This document shows, piece after piece, positions 1 to 13,600 of a DNA stretch of 64,000 bases. Origin of the DNA: Aphelocoma coerulescens (lineage: Eukaryota > Chordata > Aves > Passeriformes > Corvidae); assembly GCF_041296385.1 (NCBI RefSeq), contig NC_091023.1:11098924-11162923 (forward strand). Direction: 5' to 3'. The notes under the pieces were generated by a model, which was given only the letters and a program-made list of their open reading frames with translations, did no database searches and was not told the origin of the DNA. Both the position numbers and the translations under genes were made by a program. Every line of letters starts with the position of its first letter. Within the stretch, counting starts at the first letter, position 1.

Positions 1-1507
1 TGATGTTAAAAATGTATCTGTGTAGTTTGTGTCCTAAAACAATTGTTAGAAGGATTTCTGCCTTTTTCTGTTCGTCATATGCAGGTATTGGCTTCATACA
101 CATATGTTTAATTTGCATTTGACTTTAGTGAGTGTGTGGATGGGCTTCACTTGCTAATCACAGCTTCAAGAGCGAGTACCCAGACATTGGCACTCCTGTA
201 CAGAGTGAAAGGTGGGCAAGAGAGAAGTGAGAAATGCATTCTGCAATTCACAGCTCCCATTCTTTGCTCCTGCCCATGAAGTATTGGCAAAAGTGGAGCT
301 AAGCAGTGCACGTTGATTTCAGACAGTTGTTCTAAAAAAGCAGAACATTTTGATTTACTTGGGTGGGGTTTAATATAGGCATCAAGGGAACTATTTGGGT
401 TTCCCCAATATGAGGAGAGGAAAATGCAATTTTTACCATTTTCCCACTGACGTTTGGCTGCAGTTTGGCTCCCTTTGTTGTACTGGAATAGCTGTGGCTG
501 TTAGTATTTTATTCGTTCCCTCTCCCCATCAGAGCACTACAGCCTATCTGGAATAGGCAGGAACAAAGAGTGGGAGACAGACTTTTAGCCCCAGGTCTGT
601 CAGGGAGGACTCAGACAGTGAAGCAGAAGCTGTATTTGTGTCCTCACCTGACCTCTCTGTATGCAGTTTCTGTTTTGCAACCACCTGTGTCCTTTCTTTC
701 CTGGGGTCTTCATTACACATTTGTGACCAGGGCGGGGTTAGCACATGGGCTGCCTTGGGGCTCAAATCCTCTCACATGTGTGGGGACATCTGTGTACAGG
801 AGGAGGAGAACAGGAGGCCTGACCTCCTGCCTGTGACTGACTAACTGAATCTTCCTCTCAATTACGTCAAAATGTTAGAGAAAAGTTTGTTGTTCAGCTT
901 TTCAGAGCACTTACCTGAGATGATGGCAGCACAGAAATCATGTAAACTTTCTGTATGAGTGAAAAGTACAGTTTACTATGTTTATTGCTATCAAACACAA
1001 AAAATAGACTGGAAATTGTTTCACTGCAAAGTGAAATAAGAGGGGAAGCATGAGAAACAATCATTACAGCCTAAAGTGTTAGGAAATGAGGTGTTGAAAA
1101 ACACAAACAACTGAGAAGATGTTTAAGTATTTGTATTTAAATCTCTAAGTCTCTATGAAGTTTTTGCTTTTCTTTTCTTAGTAATAGGAGCTAAAGTAAT
1201 CTGTGTAAATCCATAAACTTTATCAGGGCTGTCAATGAAAAGGATTTGAATATGCTCATCACAGGATTGGAGCTTGTGTTCTCCTGTTACTTGGATATAT
1301 CTCTTTCTCCAGATTTTGTAATGCCTGTTACCTTTTCACCCTTAGAATAATTTAAAAAGCTAAACTTTACCACAGTGGTCAGGAAGAGGAAGTTATGGCA
1401 TAGTAGTTATATAATACATAAAATGTAGTGTATTCTACCAACACTCTATAGAAATAATCTTTTTGTGGCCAAGGGGAAACAGAAATTATTAAAGATGTAA
1501 TCACACA
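1..1507. other. Unique noncoding sequence, no gene seen
   Basis: This is AT-rich sequence without a recognisable gene or repeat. A slightly GC-richer patch at about 540-845 is open for 60-90 codons on both strands, but none of the translations resembles a known family. On the minus strand a 36-bp segment (950 down to 915) sits between a good acceptor and a consensus CAG|GTAAGT donor; it is reported as a finding rather than as a gene. Confidence 0.6.
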
Positions 1508-1605
1508 ACATGAATAATATAATAACATAGTATAATTTTTATAATTATGATAATATATATATAAATATAAATATTTTTAAATGCATATAATACAATAAAA
1601 ACACG
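1508..1605. repeat. AT-rich low-complexity tract
   Basis: About 100 bases are almost entirely A and T, with short TA, ATA and TAAT runs. No unit is repeated cleanly, so this is low-complexity sequence rather than a true microsatellite. Confidence 0.8.
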
Positions 1606-4600
1606 TAGTCTAAATACACAGACTCAAGTATTCACTGAAACAGTTTTGTTGCCAAATTACAACCAAATTCTGGAGAGTTTGGGCTGCAAAAGCAGAGACA
1701 ATAGAACAAATTGGCCAAAAAGTATTGGTATATTTTGAATTATTTAGCCTTAAGTCAGATGAAACATTTCTAAATGGACTTTTTGACCTAGGAATTGAAT
1801 GCTCCCATTAAACTTTTCTCACTGAAAATGTCAAAGTCACGTATTGCCCATGGGCTTCTAAGTAGGCACTTTGCTTCCAACAGAGCTGAATGCTTATCCA
1901 GATAGATAATATGGAATGCAGGAGAAATGCTTTATATTGACTTTTACTGGGTACAGTGTATTGGTATCCACTCCTCAACTAGAGAAACACATGACTGGCT
2001 TCCATGCAGCACAGTGTGCTGTTTGCAGACAGTTCAGCTTTTAAACAAAAATTAAATATTGTGCTTGAGAAATTGTGCTTTGAATGTGAAACGCACTGAA
2101 ATAGCATTAAAAGCTTTATTATACCAAAAAGGGAACTCCTTTTGTGCCCTGCCTGTTGTTGGACTCTTTAGTACCCTGGGTGCTGCAGGTTGAGTCTATG
2201 TGGGCAGAGTTTATTTGCCATGCAGAAAACACTGCATTTCTTGTTGGGAATCCTACTGAGCCCACACTGCTCATAGGCAGCAGGTGTCCTGGCAGGGCAC
2301 GTGTGCCTGTGTGTTGTTTTGATACACATGACTTTTTGCAGTTATTTTTTAAATTTCTTTGTGTTTGTTTTTGTTTGTGTGTTTTTCATTTGGATGATTA
2401 TATTTTCAAGAGTGGCCTCATTCTTGAAGCCTTATCTTTTATTTCTCCTGTAGCTGGTTGTGAGAAGAAACTTGAGTTGCAAATGGAGCGAATGTGATAT
2501 GAAATTCATCAAGAGGCAATAAACATAAAATTGATAATATAATTAAATGTGTTTCTGCATTAGACATTATTTTTTGGCTGTAAGTGCAGTTCAGCTCTGA
2601 ACCCTTATGCAATGACCTCATTAGTGGTGCTGGTAGAGACTGCACTAGGACTAGCAACGAGTCCTCAAACAGGGAAAATTAAAGCAAAATCCACTTTCAA
2701 GTAATTGAAGCCTTTGTAAGCTGAGAGTTCTAGAAAATTGCTTCTCAGTTTCATCCTTTCAAAAGCTTGAAATTATATTTTTTTGCTCCTCTGGTGATTT
2801 TGTGGAAAATTTAGAATAATTTCCTCCTTAGGTTTTTAATGGAAGTTGAAGTTGCAAGACATTTTTTATGTTTTTGAACAAGCTGGGCTTATGCTTTATC
2901 TGTGGCTAATCATGAATTATTGGGCAATAAGATATCGTAGAGATTTTTTGTGCATGGGTTATTGCTTAACTGCTGTTTTCTTCACCATTCTGATTAGGCA
3001 GTTCATGGGAATTATTCTGCAGATTATGTTGTTAAAAATGTTTGTGATAAAGAATTAACTGTTTAAGTGTTGGGTTATGAATAAATATTAGCAAGTAACT
3101 TGCAAAATTCGCATAAAATAATTGTAATTATTTTAAAAGGTTCCCAAACCAAAATATTTCTTATAGCAGTGCAGATTGGCCATAAAGTAAAAATTGGACG
3201 ACATGAACATATTTTTAAATGTGTGTATTAACAGACATGACTAAACTCTTATTTTTATAGGGTAATAAGTAACTCCACACAGGTCTCCATGAGGCAAGAG
3301 GCTGCCTGGCATGTATTGGAAGTGAAGGCAGAGCTAAACCTGAGATTTTGTTAGGAGATATATGGGGAGGGGGGAAAAGTGAAAATGGTTTTTAAATCAC
3401 AGGTTGTCTTTTCTATCATCTGACTTTTTTCTTTGGTAATTCTTCTGTAGAGAGAGTTCTCCAATATTAAAGACAAGTCTACTGTGGGAGCCTCTGCCAG
3501 CTTTTGGTATCTTTCTTCCTAGCACCTCTCTCAATTTGTTCAGCTTGCGAATGAAGAGTCAAATTAGGCCACTGATCAAAATGTGTGGCAACACTGACCA
3601 AAATGAGAGCTGTGGCTAGGCTACTATTAATTTATAATGTTAATTTAGGAATTTAATTTTAGTTTGTACCTCCAAAATCTCTGAAATACATTTTATCTAT
3701 AAAATCCCATGTAAAAAATCCTTGAAACTTAGAGGGCCCTGTTCCTTCTGTAGGTACTGCCCCAGCCCCTTGTGGGCCAGGTGCCTGGAAAACTCAAGGA
3801 TGCCAGTAAGGCAATTCTGACTTTGTTCTCTGCCAGCATTGTCTTAGTTGCTTTAAAGTATTTGAGTCCTGTTGTTCAGCAGTTATATGCAGGCTTTGTG
3901 ATGTGGCTGAGGGGAAAAAAAGTCAATAGCACAAACTGCTCTACAGTAATTAGCAAAAGAGGAAATGAAGGAATTCCTGCTCTGGGATGAGTATATGGAC
4001 ACTTAAAAGCTTCTGTCCTTGAATTAAAAATGATAAAACAGCAAACTGCATATTTTCAACACCTTGATGTTCTAGAGGATTTGGACTGTGCTTATTTGTT
4101 TGTTGCTTAATGCTTGTAAAGCTCTGGGGACCTGTATTTTAGCTGTAGGAAACCTTTAGATCTCCTTTTCACTTCCAGCATGTGAATAGTTTAGCTGAGG
4201 TCCATAGCGTGGCTTTAAACCTGAACATGCAGAAATACTATGTTGACCTCTGTAGTCTTCCTCTATTCCTTCTGAGTTCATTGGGACTTGTGCCAGGGGA
4301 TGGGATTAATTCAATTGCAGAGACTCTGCTCAAGCCCCTTGGGACAAGCCAAGCTGAAGAGACGGTGGTTTTTTTGCAAGATGTTCTGCAAATCACAGCA
4401 ATGCTGCAAGCAGGCCCAGACCAGAAAGGTGTTTTGGGGTGAAATACAGCACAGAGGAACAAGAGCCTGGGGGCTTCTGCATGTGAGATCACAGCTGCTT
4501 TACCCTGACTGAGTTGAGTCAGTTTTGAGGGCACATGGTCATTTCCAGGGAGTGATGGCTGTGACTCACAGTAGGAGAACAGATAGTAAGAGGTGGAGGG

Positions 4601-7007
4601 AAGAAGTTTGGCAGTGTCTGATTGCTCTGCATTCTTACCTGCAGCAAGGTTGTAGGATTTCTTTTGCCAATCCTTTTTCAGTTTTTCCTGGGCTTCTTGT
4701 GAAGTGTAAAGGAAAATGTGCACAGCAAATGAACGCTGGGAATGAGTCTCTGGTGCTGGCATAATTAATTTTCTTATGTTGCTTTGCCTGAGCTGTAAAC
4801 AGCACAAACAGCTGGTAAATGATGCAGTTTCTCTTGCATGTAAGAAAGGTGGAGATAACCATTTTCCTGGCTTATTTGTTCCTTCTTCACTGTACTTAGG
4901 TGGTGTTAAAGGGTTTCTGCAGGTCAGGTATGGCTCTGTGGATTTTCCAGCACACTTTCCCCCAAGTAATTACAAGTTCATAGAAACAGATCTTTCAATG
5001 TCAGCGGGGTCTGTTTTGGCAAAGCTTTTATCAAAAGGATCTTTTAAATTCTAGCATGTAATTCCTACCCACTCACCCCTCTTCCCCATTCCTGAATAGT
5101 TTCTATATTACTCTATATTTATAGTTTTTACTTGGTACTCAGAAATCAAGAGCATTTTCTGTACTGTATCTGAGTGCTGAAGTTTGAGTGCTGTGGAGGA
5201 GCCTTTTGTTTTTTGTCCAAATGAAAAACAAATGCCAAAAGTTTGCTAAGTAGAGGTCTGGTTTTGCAGGAAATTTTAGTAAGGACACCTGCAGAAGAAA
5301 CTTTCCTACTAATTTGAGACTCTCACTCATCCTTTCATTTTATTACATTGTCAGAATCTGTAGGTGGAAAGGCTGATATTCTGCAAGATGTGGAAGGCCT
5401 GAGCTGTTAGAGAAATCTGCTGTAATTGGGTGCATTAATGGCAAGGTCAGTGCTGGTTGTGAGATTGTATCTCTATTGTAACTGTGTTTTCTTCTGCCTT
5501 TCCCTCTCGCTGAAATGAAGCCTAAGATCTTTTGACTACTTGCTGCATACTTGTATTTGTGTATACAGCTTACTTGTGGAAAAACATGCCTACAGTTGTA
5601 CAGCATCAACACTATCCACTTCTCTTCCCTTAAAATGCTTTGAAGCAGAACTACCCTTCTGCAGAGTTCTGTCGCATTGTTACAATGCCTCACTACAAAC
5701 CACACAATGGAATGGCAAATTCACATCTCCATTTGTAAAAGAGCACCCCTGCATCATTTCTAATTCCAGTGCTGCTTGATCCTGCTCTGCTGGTGCCCTG
5801 AATTGGGAGGGATGGTTGGAAGCTCTGTACTGCACAGCTCTTGATGTAAGAGTCTGTGCCAGCAGGCTGACAAGAAAAAAGCTAGGGCATCTGAGATTTC
5901 ATGGCCTAACTCTGAATTCAAAGCCTATTAATGATTTGTTACAGATAATTACAATCCCCATCTTCTAGTTGTATTTATATAGTGTCACACTTTCCCTTTT
6001 ACTTTTCCTCTGTTATTTTTAGCTATGAAAAATTCTGTTAACTAACAGATATGAAAATCTTATGTGTACTTTAGAATTTTTTTAATATGGTGCTAACAGG
6101 TATGTGTTTCCTTATGTCATATTTCTTACAGTGTGTTGTTTGAGCTTAGAAAATGCTTTGTGATATTATTAGTCTTGTAGCAGCATGAAGGATGGTCATG
6201 GAAGAGCGTTTAACCTCCCATGGGACTGTGTGTTGTTTGAAAAGTTACAGAGAAGATATTAAGAGGAAGGCATATAAAGGCATATTACAGGCAGTATTGC
6301 AATTTTGCTATGATGTTAGATTAGTTTTTAATATACATAAAAAAAAAATATGTTCAAGGCCACATCCTGTGAATTGTGAAAGATCTGGAAAATGAAGTGA
6401 AATATTGCATCTTCACCTGTGGCTTTTTCTGAAGACCACCTCAGTAAACCACTTCTAAAACTATTTTGTTTACTCTTAAAAGTTGCAGTGGAAGAAGAAT
6501 GGGCATCTGCTTTGCATTTCAGTATTCTCACTCTTACATTAGTACTGTGCTTAATTCTCTCTTTTCACAGGTTCAGTTTCACAAATTTTTTTCTTTTTGG
6601 TTCCTTTCCTGTTCCATATCACTGAATATTATCCTTGTCAATTAAAATAGCATTGAAAAACCATAAAATACCCAGCCAGTTACAGTGGGAGAGTTAAAAA
6701 TCCCAATTCTAACAAAAAGTATGCCTTAGTGGTGCTCATTCAAAAGACATTAGTTTGTTGGTATATGTGGATATTCTATGTGAAAGTACATAAAGGAATT
6801 AAATATATAGGTTGTGTTTATAAAGGTGTGAAGTTTAATGACTTAAAATGGAGATGTTACAGGAGATGAAACCTTATAAGGAAAAGCTACTATACAAATA
6901 CTTGTATCGGTACCAGCAGCTGGCAATATGCTTTTGGATCAATTTATGAAGTAACTTATCTCCTCCAGTTAAGAATAAATAAATCATTAAGCAGACTAAG
7001 AATTTTA
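1606..7007. other. Unique noncoding sequence, no gene seen
   Basis: No gene is recognised here. The longest open frame of the window lies on the minus strand at 4238-4807 (189 codons); it resembles no known protein and is overlapped by several open frames on the other strand. Within it a 57-bp segment (4695 down to 4639) is followed by a strong CAG|GTAAGA donor on the minus strand, with only a moderate acceptor in front. A plus-strand frame at 3772-3990 follows an acceptor-like TTCCTTCTGTAG but is likewise unrecognised. Confidence 0.55.
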
Positions 7008-7112
7008 CTCAAAAAACCCAAAACCAAACCAAAACTAACCAAGCAAAAAAACCCACAATAAAACAAACCAAATCCAAAAAACCCCTCCACAAACCAAACT
7101 AAAAAATTAACA
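7008..7112. repeat. CA-rich (CAAAA-type) low-complexity tract
   Basis: About 105 bases are made of A and C with almost no G or T, in irregular units such as CCAAAA, ACCAAAC and CAAAAAAC. A tract of similar composition lies at 11110-11198, and one of complementary composition (T and G) at 15821-15893. Confidence 0.85.
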
Positions 7113-7847
7113 ATATTTAACTTAGTCAAGTTAAAACAACTTCTATAGCCATCTTAAATAGCCGCAATATTTCAGTTTATTTTGACAGGTATGTACCAAC
7201 CTATCTGCCTAGGATTCTGTATTTGGCTTTTCTACATGAAGCCTACTGACTTCTGTGGGAACAATATAAATTATATGGAAGGCATATAAAGCACCACAGG
7301 CCCATACAGATAGAAATCCCAGTAGTTTTCTTATATCCCTGACTGCTTTTTTTAGAACTAAAAATGTCATTTTGAGTGGTTTCTTCTGTTTACCAGTACA
7401 CAGCTCCCCTCATTCAATCTCTCTAACACTGTTCTTCCCCATGCTGTGCTTACTTTCAGCACTCAATATTAAAGTAGTATATGTCTGGAGAATTCTTCTG
7501 TGATAAAGTCCATTGGATTGATCAGGCCATTTTTAATGTGATGGAACATTCAATATTTATGCCTTGAAAAATAACTAAAACTAAACCTAGCTAATGTAGT
7601 GTACTGGCTGTTGCAAAAGTTGCTCCTTTTCATCTTATGTTCTTTCTTATAAAACTACTTTGATTCTAAATGTGTCCTGGGAAACCTGTTCCATGTAACA
7701 TGAAAATGTATTGTTGGAACAAGTTTTTTCATCTAGGTGGAAAAGGCAGAAGCAATGAAATGCAGTGGGAAGATAGGGAAAAGGCATGGCCTCTTGTGCT
7801 TGTGTCAGAGGAAGACACAAGACTTGTGTTGTATGGTGGGAGTAACA

Positions 7848-7869
7848 CGTGTGTGTGTGTCTGTGTGTA
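7848..7869. repeat. Short (GT)n microsatellite
   Basis: A GT dinucleotide run is broken once by a C (CGTGTGTGTGTGT, then CTGTGTGT). It is short, so it may or may not vary in length between individuals. Confidence 0.85.
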
Positions 7870-9004
7870 CATCCAAAAAAAAGAAATATTTAATGCCTTG
7901 TTAGTAACCAGAATAATTTTTTGAATAATACATTCTGCTCCTGAATATATCTGTCTTTCTGTATTCAGATATCCTCCTTCAAAATTCAAGTAGTAGCTTT
8001 CAGTGTTCTGAAAAAAGGTTGGAATTAGAAAAGGTTCCCGGGGAGTGTTTTTGTCCACTTGTCTTGTATCAGTTGCTCCACTCTAGTTTATCACTGTGCA
8101 TGTGACCTATGACTACTTCTACTTTTCTCTGTATATTGTCCCTTCAAACATGGGATCTATTTATTGTATCACTGGCTCCAGACTATATGTGCATGGCAGA
8201 TCACTAAATGCTACTAAATCCTCTTTGACATGAAAGGCAGAAGAGTCCAGATCCAGAGCATGGTCCAGGACAGAAGCAAATAAGTGTCAGGCTTGTAGTG
8301 CCAGGCCTCTGAGCACAAGAACTGAGAGCCACTTCTATTAAATTGGTTTGGCAAGTCTGCAAGAATATGTTTGTCCTGATACTGGCTCTGCTGCTCTTTT
8401 GTATGATCTTCAAAAATACCTGGATTCCTCTGCTTCTGAATTCTATAAATTACCTTAATGATATATTAATATCAGGCAGGACTTTTGCGAAAATTTGTGT
8501 TGGTTAAGTACTCTGAAGATGTGAAGAGCAATATACTGTAATTATGACTATATGATATTATATCCTGTTTAATTGGTTGTTCTCTCTCTCTTTTCTTTTT
8601 TTAACCTAAATTCTTGATCTTCATTAGTGAAGTACTTGTCGTTGAGATAATTTTCAAAGCAAAATAAGAGTATTCTTAAGTAATTTGAGCTGAAGTAACA
8701 TTTGAGATTAAATAGAAATCAAGTTGTTGCTCAGCTTTCTCGACTTCTTCATGAACAGATGTACTCTGGTGTGTAATAGGCTGGACGTATAAAATTAGAA
8801 GACAGCTACACTCCTCAAAGGGCAGCCAGACTTGTGTAGTGTTGTTATGTGTATCTTCTACAGAGAATTGACTACATAAAGTAAATCCTGATAAAAGAAA
8901 AATGTGCAGAAAACATTTTTCCATTATGTAGTCTATGAGTGGCTAAGAAATTATGAACAAGTTTTACAGTCATCCTGCTGGAAAAATGAGGATTTAATAG
9001 ATTT

Positions 9005-9018
9005 GGGGAGGGGGGGGG
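9005..9018 (+). repeat. G-run (G4-A-G9)
   Basis: Thirteen of these fourteen bases are G. A run this long can form a quadruplex-like structure and is prone to sequencing error. Confidence 0.9.
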
Positions 9019-10564
9019 ATTATGCTTTATTCTTTTTATGGTTTGTCTTTTGTTATATCCTTCCAATACTATAATCAAGTTCTGGCCACTTTGCTTTGTG
9101 GAGTAAGACTAATGTCTTCAATCTGGGGCTCCTCTGGAATTTTAAAGTGTATTTTAATAGCTGCCCAATCAGGAGAGTCTCACTTGTTCACTTGTTGGCA
9201 AATCCAAGTACAGTGGGATTGAGAGCAAATCCATGAGAAGTTCTTGATGCTGGTGCTTCCCATCAGTCTGTTTCCATGCTGGTGTCCAGTCCTAGAGCTA
9301 AAGATGTACCCTAACGGGCATAATTCCCAGCCCCTTTGACAAAGTACAGCATATTACTTGAAGCAGGAAAATCCCTGTTGTCCCAGATTGCATCTCCTTT
9401 CAGCCTGTTCTAAAGGAAGGTGTATTGATTTTTTTTTTTCCCCCCTTCCTTATCTGGGGCTAAAAAAAAGGAGATATGTCATCAGTATAGATACTACAAC
9501 TACCAGAATTCATGTCATACAATGAGCTCGAGTTCACTAACAAACTCACATCAAAAAGTTTTAAGAGGGCTTCCTGAGGAGCTGTGCAGGTTACTGACTA
9601 TTGATCTGTTTAGCTCTTTTCAGAAAACTGTAAGAATTGCCTAAAAGTGAAGGAAGCTTAAGCTATGTGTTTGTGTGGTGACTGAGGGTAGAAAGGAACA
9701 ATCAGTTATTGATTCCTTGTATAGTTTTTGAATAGTTGTTATAAGAGTCAATAATAAAGTATTAAAAGAAGGTTATAGTAAAAGAAGAAATAAGTGTATT
9801 TCTAAACAACCAGAAGATCATTATTTTGAAAGGATCTGTCTCTTCTGTCTGGGTTATGAGTTGAACTGATGCAGGCAATACTGTTGATATAATTATTTTC
9901 ACAGAAAATATGAGCTGCTGATGGTCAGAATTTTGACCATGAAATGAGAATGATAGAAAGCTCACCCAGTACATAGAGAAGGGATTAAAACTTGGAAAAT
10001 TTTCAGGGAGCTGCTTTGTTGGTGTGTGCAGGCTGTAACATTTGACATTGTTATTTTTAAAGTAGTTATTAGAACTGCTAAAATAACTATTAAAACTTGC
10101 ATGTGACACACAAGTGAGTGATCAGACAATGTGAGAGGACAATGGGAAGTTCTCTGTGTAGAACTGAAGCCCTTAGTGGGCTACAGTGAAGGACTAATCC
10201 TCAGCTGTAGAAACAGAGGGCTTTTCCAGTAGGAAGAGAGGGTATCCTGCACCATTAGCAGTTCTCTGTTTCTGGAGCACGATATCAAATCCTGGGGTGG
10301 TAGTTCCAGGAGGATCTCAGTAAAGAATGTTCATCTTGTTGAGGCAGAGGACTAGAGTGATTTCACAAAATTAGATATTGTAGTTTAGCAAATCACTCCC
10401 AAACTTTTTCCTTAACAATTTCCCCCTGCCCCCTATGTTGGGGGGTGTACTCATTTTTCTTTTGTTTTCCTCTTTAACAGAGAAAAGATATTGCATCACT
10501 GTGATAATGTCTGGGTTGAGGTTAATTTCCAGTGCTAGCAACCTGGAAACAGGGATCCTTCTCC

Positions 10565-10600
10565 CTTTTTTTTTTTTTTTTCTTTTTTTTTTTTTTTTTC
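10565..10600 (+). repeat. Double poly-T tract
   Basis: Two T runs of about 16 and 17 bases are separated by a single C. On the minus strand this reads as poly-A, but no retroposed sequence is recognisable next to it. The plus-strand open frame at 10435-10809 that reads through the tract as poly-Phe is an artefact of it. Confidence 0.95.
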
Positions 10601-13600
10601 TGAAGATGAATGTTAAATTTCATCTGAACATTAGCCTTAATGTCTTCATGCTGTATTTCTATGTTCAAGCTCTCATCTGTGTTATTTGGGAGAGCATATT
10701 ATTCATTAACAGTCATACCCTATACCTTTTGTATCAGTGTGAGCCTCCCCAACCTCACAACCAGCAACTCATTTCTTCTGAACAAAATAAGGTTCAGAAA
10801 TATGCCTAAAGGTGAAATCCCATAAATAATAAACTACTAGCTTCTGTCCTTTTGTCAACAAAACATATAAAAATGCCCTTCCTTTTGACTTTATATAAAG
10901 TCAAGTTATTACAAATCTGTTTGTGCTCTCTTGTTTCCATGGAAACAGTCAGTCTAATTTTAGGGAATACTCTTCACTCCTACCATTCAGTTAAGCTTGA
11001 CATAAATTTATGTAGTACCACTGGAGTCTCTTGCATTGTCATCAAGAGAACTCAAAATGGAGTTGGAGACAGTGTACACATCAGATAAGGTGGATGCAAG
11101 GGAAAATTTCCAAAAAGAAGAAAAAAACCAAACCCCAAAACCAAACAAAGGAAAAACAACCAAAACTGAAAACAAACAAAACCAACAAACCCAGAAACCT
11201 GCAGTGTGAGCTTTGTGAGGTACCTCTGGGTTTGATTAAATGTACTGTTACCAGATTTGTCTGAAATAATATTAAAGGAAAAAAGAATCTAGCAAGAAGT
11301 GGATTTTATTTAACTCAAATATGTAGCAGACCTCTTCCTTCTGGATATTTAAATTTTAAAATAATGAAAATATACATTGTCACATGCACATGTAGAAACA
11401 AAGTAGAAAAGCAAATTAGAAGACAGCTGGAGAGACAGTGCTGTTCAGTTTTTAATGACTAGATAACTTCATCTGTGTTTGTAATAAAGATGAAGCTACC
11501 TAATGATATAACTGATGAAATGTCACCTATAAAGGCCAGGGTGCCTGTATTAAATCAATAGTGCCAGTGTGTTGCTTACAATACACCGAGGAGTAAAAAT
11601 GAGGTGAAATCTCGTATCTCAGCTGTCAACAGAGTATCAGCAGTGGAACAGAACCATCTAACCCATGGTCAAACCCAGGAGCAAGACCTTTGCTTCTGCT
11701 AACACCGAAATGGGGACTGTCAGAGCATCAGGAGCTCTCAGGAAAATTATGCTTTCAAAGATTAGGGAGACAGGAGAGAGGTTTAAGAATTCCAGCTTTA
11801 AGAGTGCCTGTGTCTTACGATTTAAGCCAAATAATAGTTCTAGAAATATTTCTGTGCTTTAGCACAACCAATGATATTCAGGGCATTGCACAAGGAAGTG
11901 CATAGAATGTGTCTGTAACCTAAAGTTCTTAGTATTGAGATATATTGAGAGCAAAATAATCTGTATTGCTGAATGTAAAAGGAACAGATGTCATCTGCAC
12001 AAAATTTTATTCAAGGAGATTTAGTGCCATAAAGAGTAACTTTATTTAGTGCCCACAAAGAGCCAATTCTTGGCTCTGGTAATTGCAGGGAGCCTAAAGA
12101 AGTTAGTGTGTGCATAGTGCTTGTTGGTTTTGGTTCGTGGCTGAGCCCACAACAGCTCTTGGAACCCTGAGTGTACTTAGGGTGACTTATCTCAGGAAGT
12201 AAACAAATGCTCATCTATACCATTGCATCCCTGTGTGCAATTATATGAGCAGAGCTCCTTCAATTACTTCTCTAACAACAATAAACTATTGTAGACCATA
12301 AAATCACAGACAATGGATTGTTAATTGTCATGTCCTTAACCTAATAACATTATTGTGGATCTAGCAGTGTTTGTCTTTGCTCATTCTCTTATTTTTAATT
12401 ATCTCATGACCTAAGAGGAATTTTAGTGAATTGAATGGTTTTGTTTGGGTTTTCTTTTGGTTTTGGTCTTGAAGTGTTATACTACATATATAAATATGAA
12501 TGGGAAACCTGTAATATAGAAAGTAGCATCATAGAACGTGCAGATGGAAAAGTATCTTCACAGGATAAGTAATGCTGCTTTATTTAAATTTGCTAATAAG
12601 GAATCTGGGATAACTTTCACAATATGCTTCGGAGAATTAACATAGATCCCAAAACACACATAACAGATTATTCTTTTCCTTGAATTGATATGAACAAAGT
12701 AGCTAATTTAGATTTACATTCAATAAACTGACTAGCTTTAAAATATTTTAGCTAGAGACTAATTTGCTGTTGATATTAAAGATATTAAACTTCCCATTTT
12801 GTAGAAATAACTTAAGGACTTAAGGAAGAGTAACTCCCATTTAACAGGAGTCTGGAGTGTTTTAAATATTTCACCATGTTTTTATGAAATGTGGCAAAAT
12901 ATTTTGAGAACAATGTGACTCAAAGTAATTATGCATCCCATAGCCATCTTGGCGATTCATCTAGATTGCAGAGACGTGAAGTAGCATGTATGCCATGACC
13001 ATTGTCTTCACTACTATATTAAGGCAAACTCTATGACATTTCTTCTAGAGCTCCCAGATAACTGGGTTTTAAAATTTATTTTAGCAGTTGTCCTGTTTCC
13101 AGTTGTATATGTCTGGTGGCAATGAATCTCTTCCTCCTTTCTGCTCATGCTCTAGCAAGCACAATTTTTCTGTTCATGTCAGGAGACCTGTTGCAGTGCT
13201 TTAATTTGTGATTTGTGAAATACATCTTGTTAGGAACAGGAAAAGCTACCCCCAGAAGAGTACAGTTGGTGACAGTGCAAGCAAGACAAAGGAATTGGCA
13301 GCAGAACAAGAGACTGCTGGGAAAGCATCTGTGCTGTGCTTTCAAAAGTAGTGTGTGGGGGGGAAGGAAGAACAGTGTGAGAGGTAGAAGCTGTAGCTCC
13401 TGGCTTATGCCTTATACAAGGTCAAAATAAAAAAATTAAAACCCTATTAATAGTTCCAATTCATTTACTCAGTTTTATTATTTTTCCTATTTTGGCAGGG
13501 TTAGGAGGAACTGATTCTTTCTGAGGGCTGCCAAAGGTGTATTCAGGCTCAGGTGCTCATTGAAGTCTTTAGACCACCTGCTAAAAAGCCTTGCTTGTGT

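Larger units (their letters stand above)
7113..10564. other. Unique noncoding sequence with minor simple repeats
   Basis: No gene is recognised. The block holds an interrupted GT dinucleotide run at 7848-7869, a G-run at 9005-9018 (four G, one A, nine G) and a T-run followed by a C-run near 9429-9446. A minus-strand open frame at 9762-10109 is rich in Ser, Phe and Asn, as expected from translated AT-rich noncoding DNA. Confidence 0.6.

Noticed and set aside
4238..4807. Longest open frame (189 codons, minus strand)
   Set aside because: No family resemblance, several overlapping frames on the other strand, and a length near what chance gives in 64 kb of AT-rich DNA. Its inner 57-bp segment with a CAG|GTAAGA donor has only a moderate acceptor.
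10435..10809. 124-codon plus-strand frame with a hydrophobic core
   Set aside because: The apparent membrane segment is the translation of a double poly-T tract.
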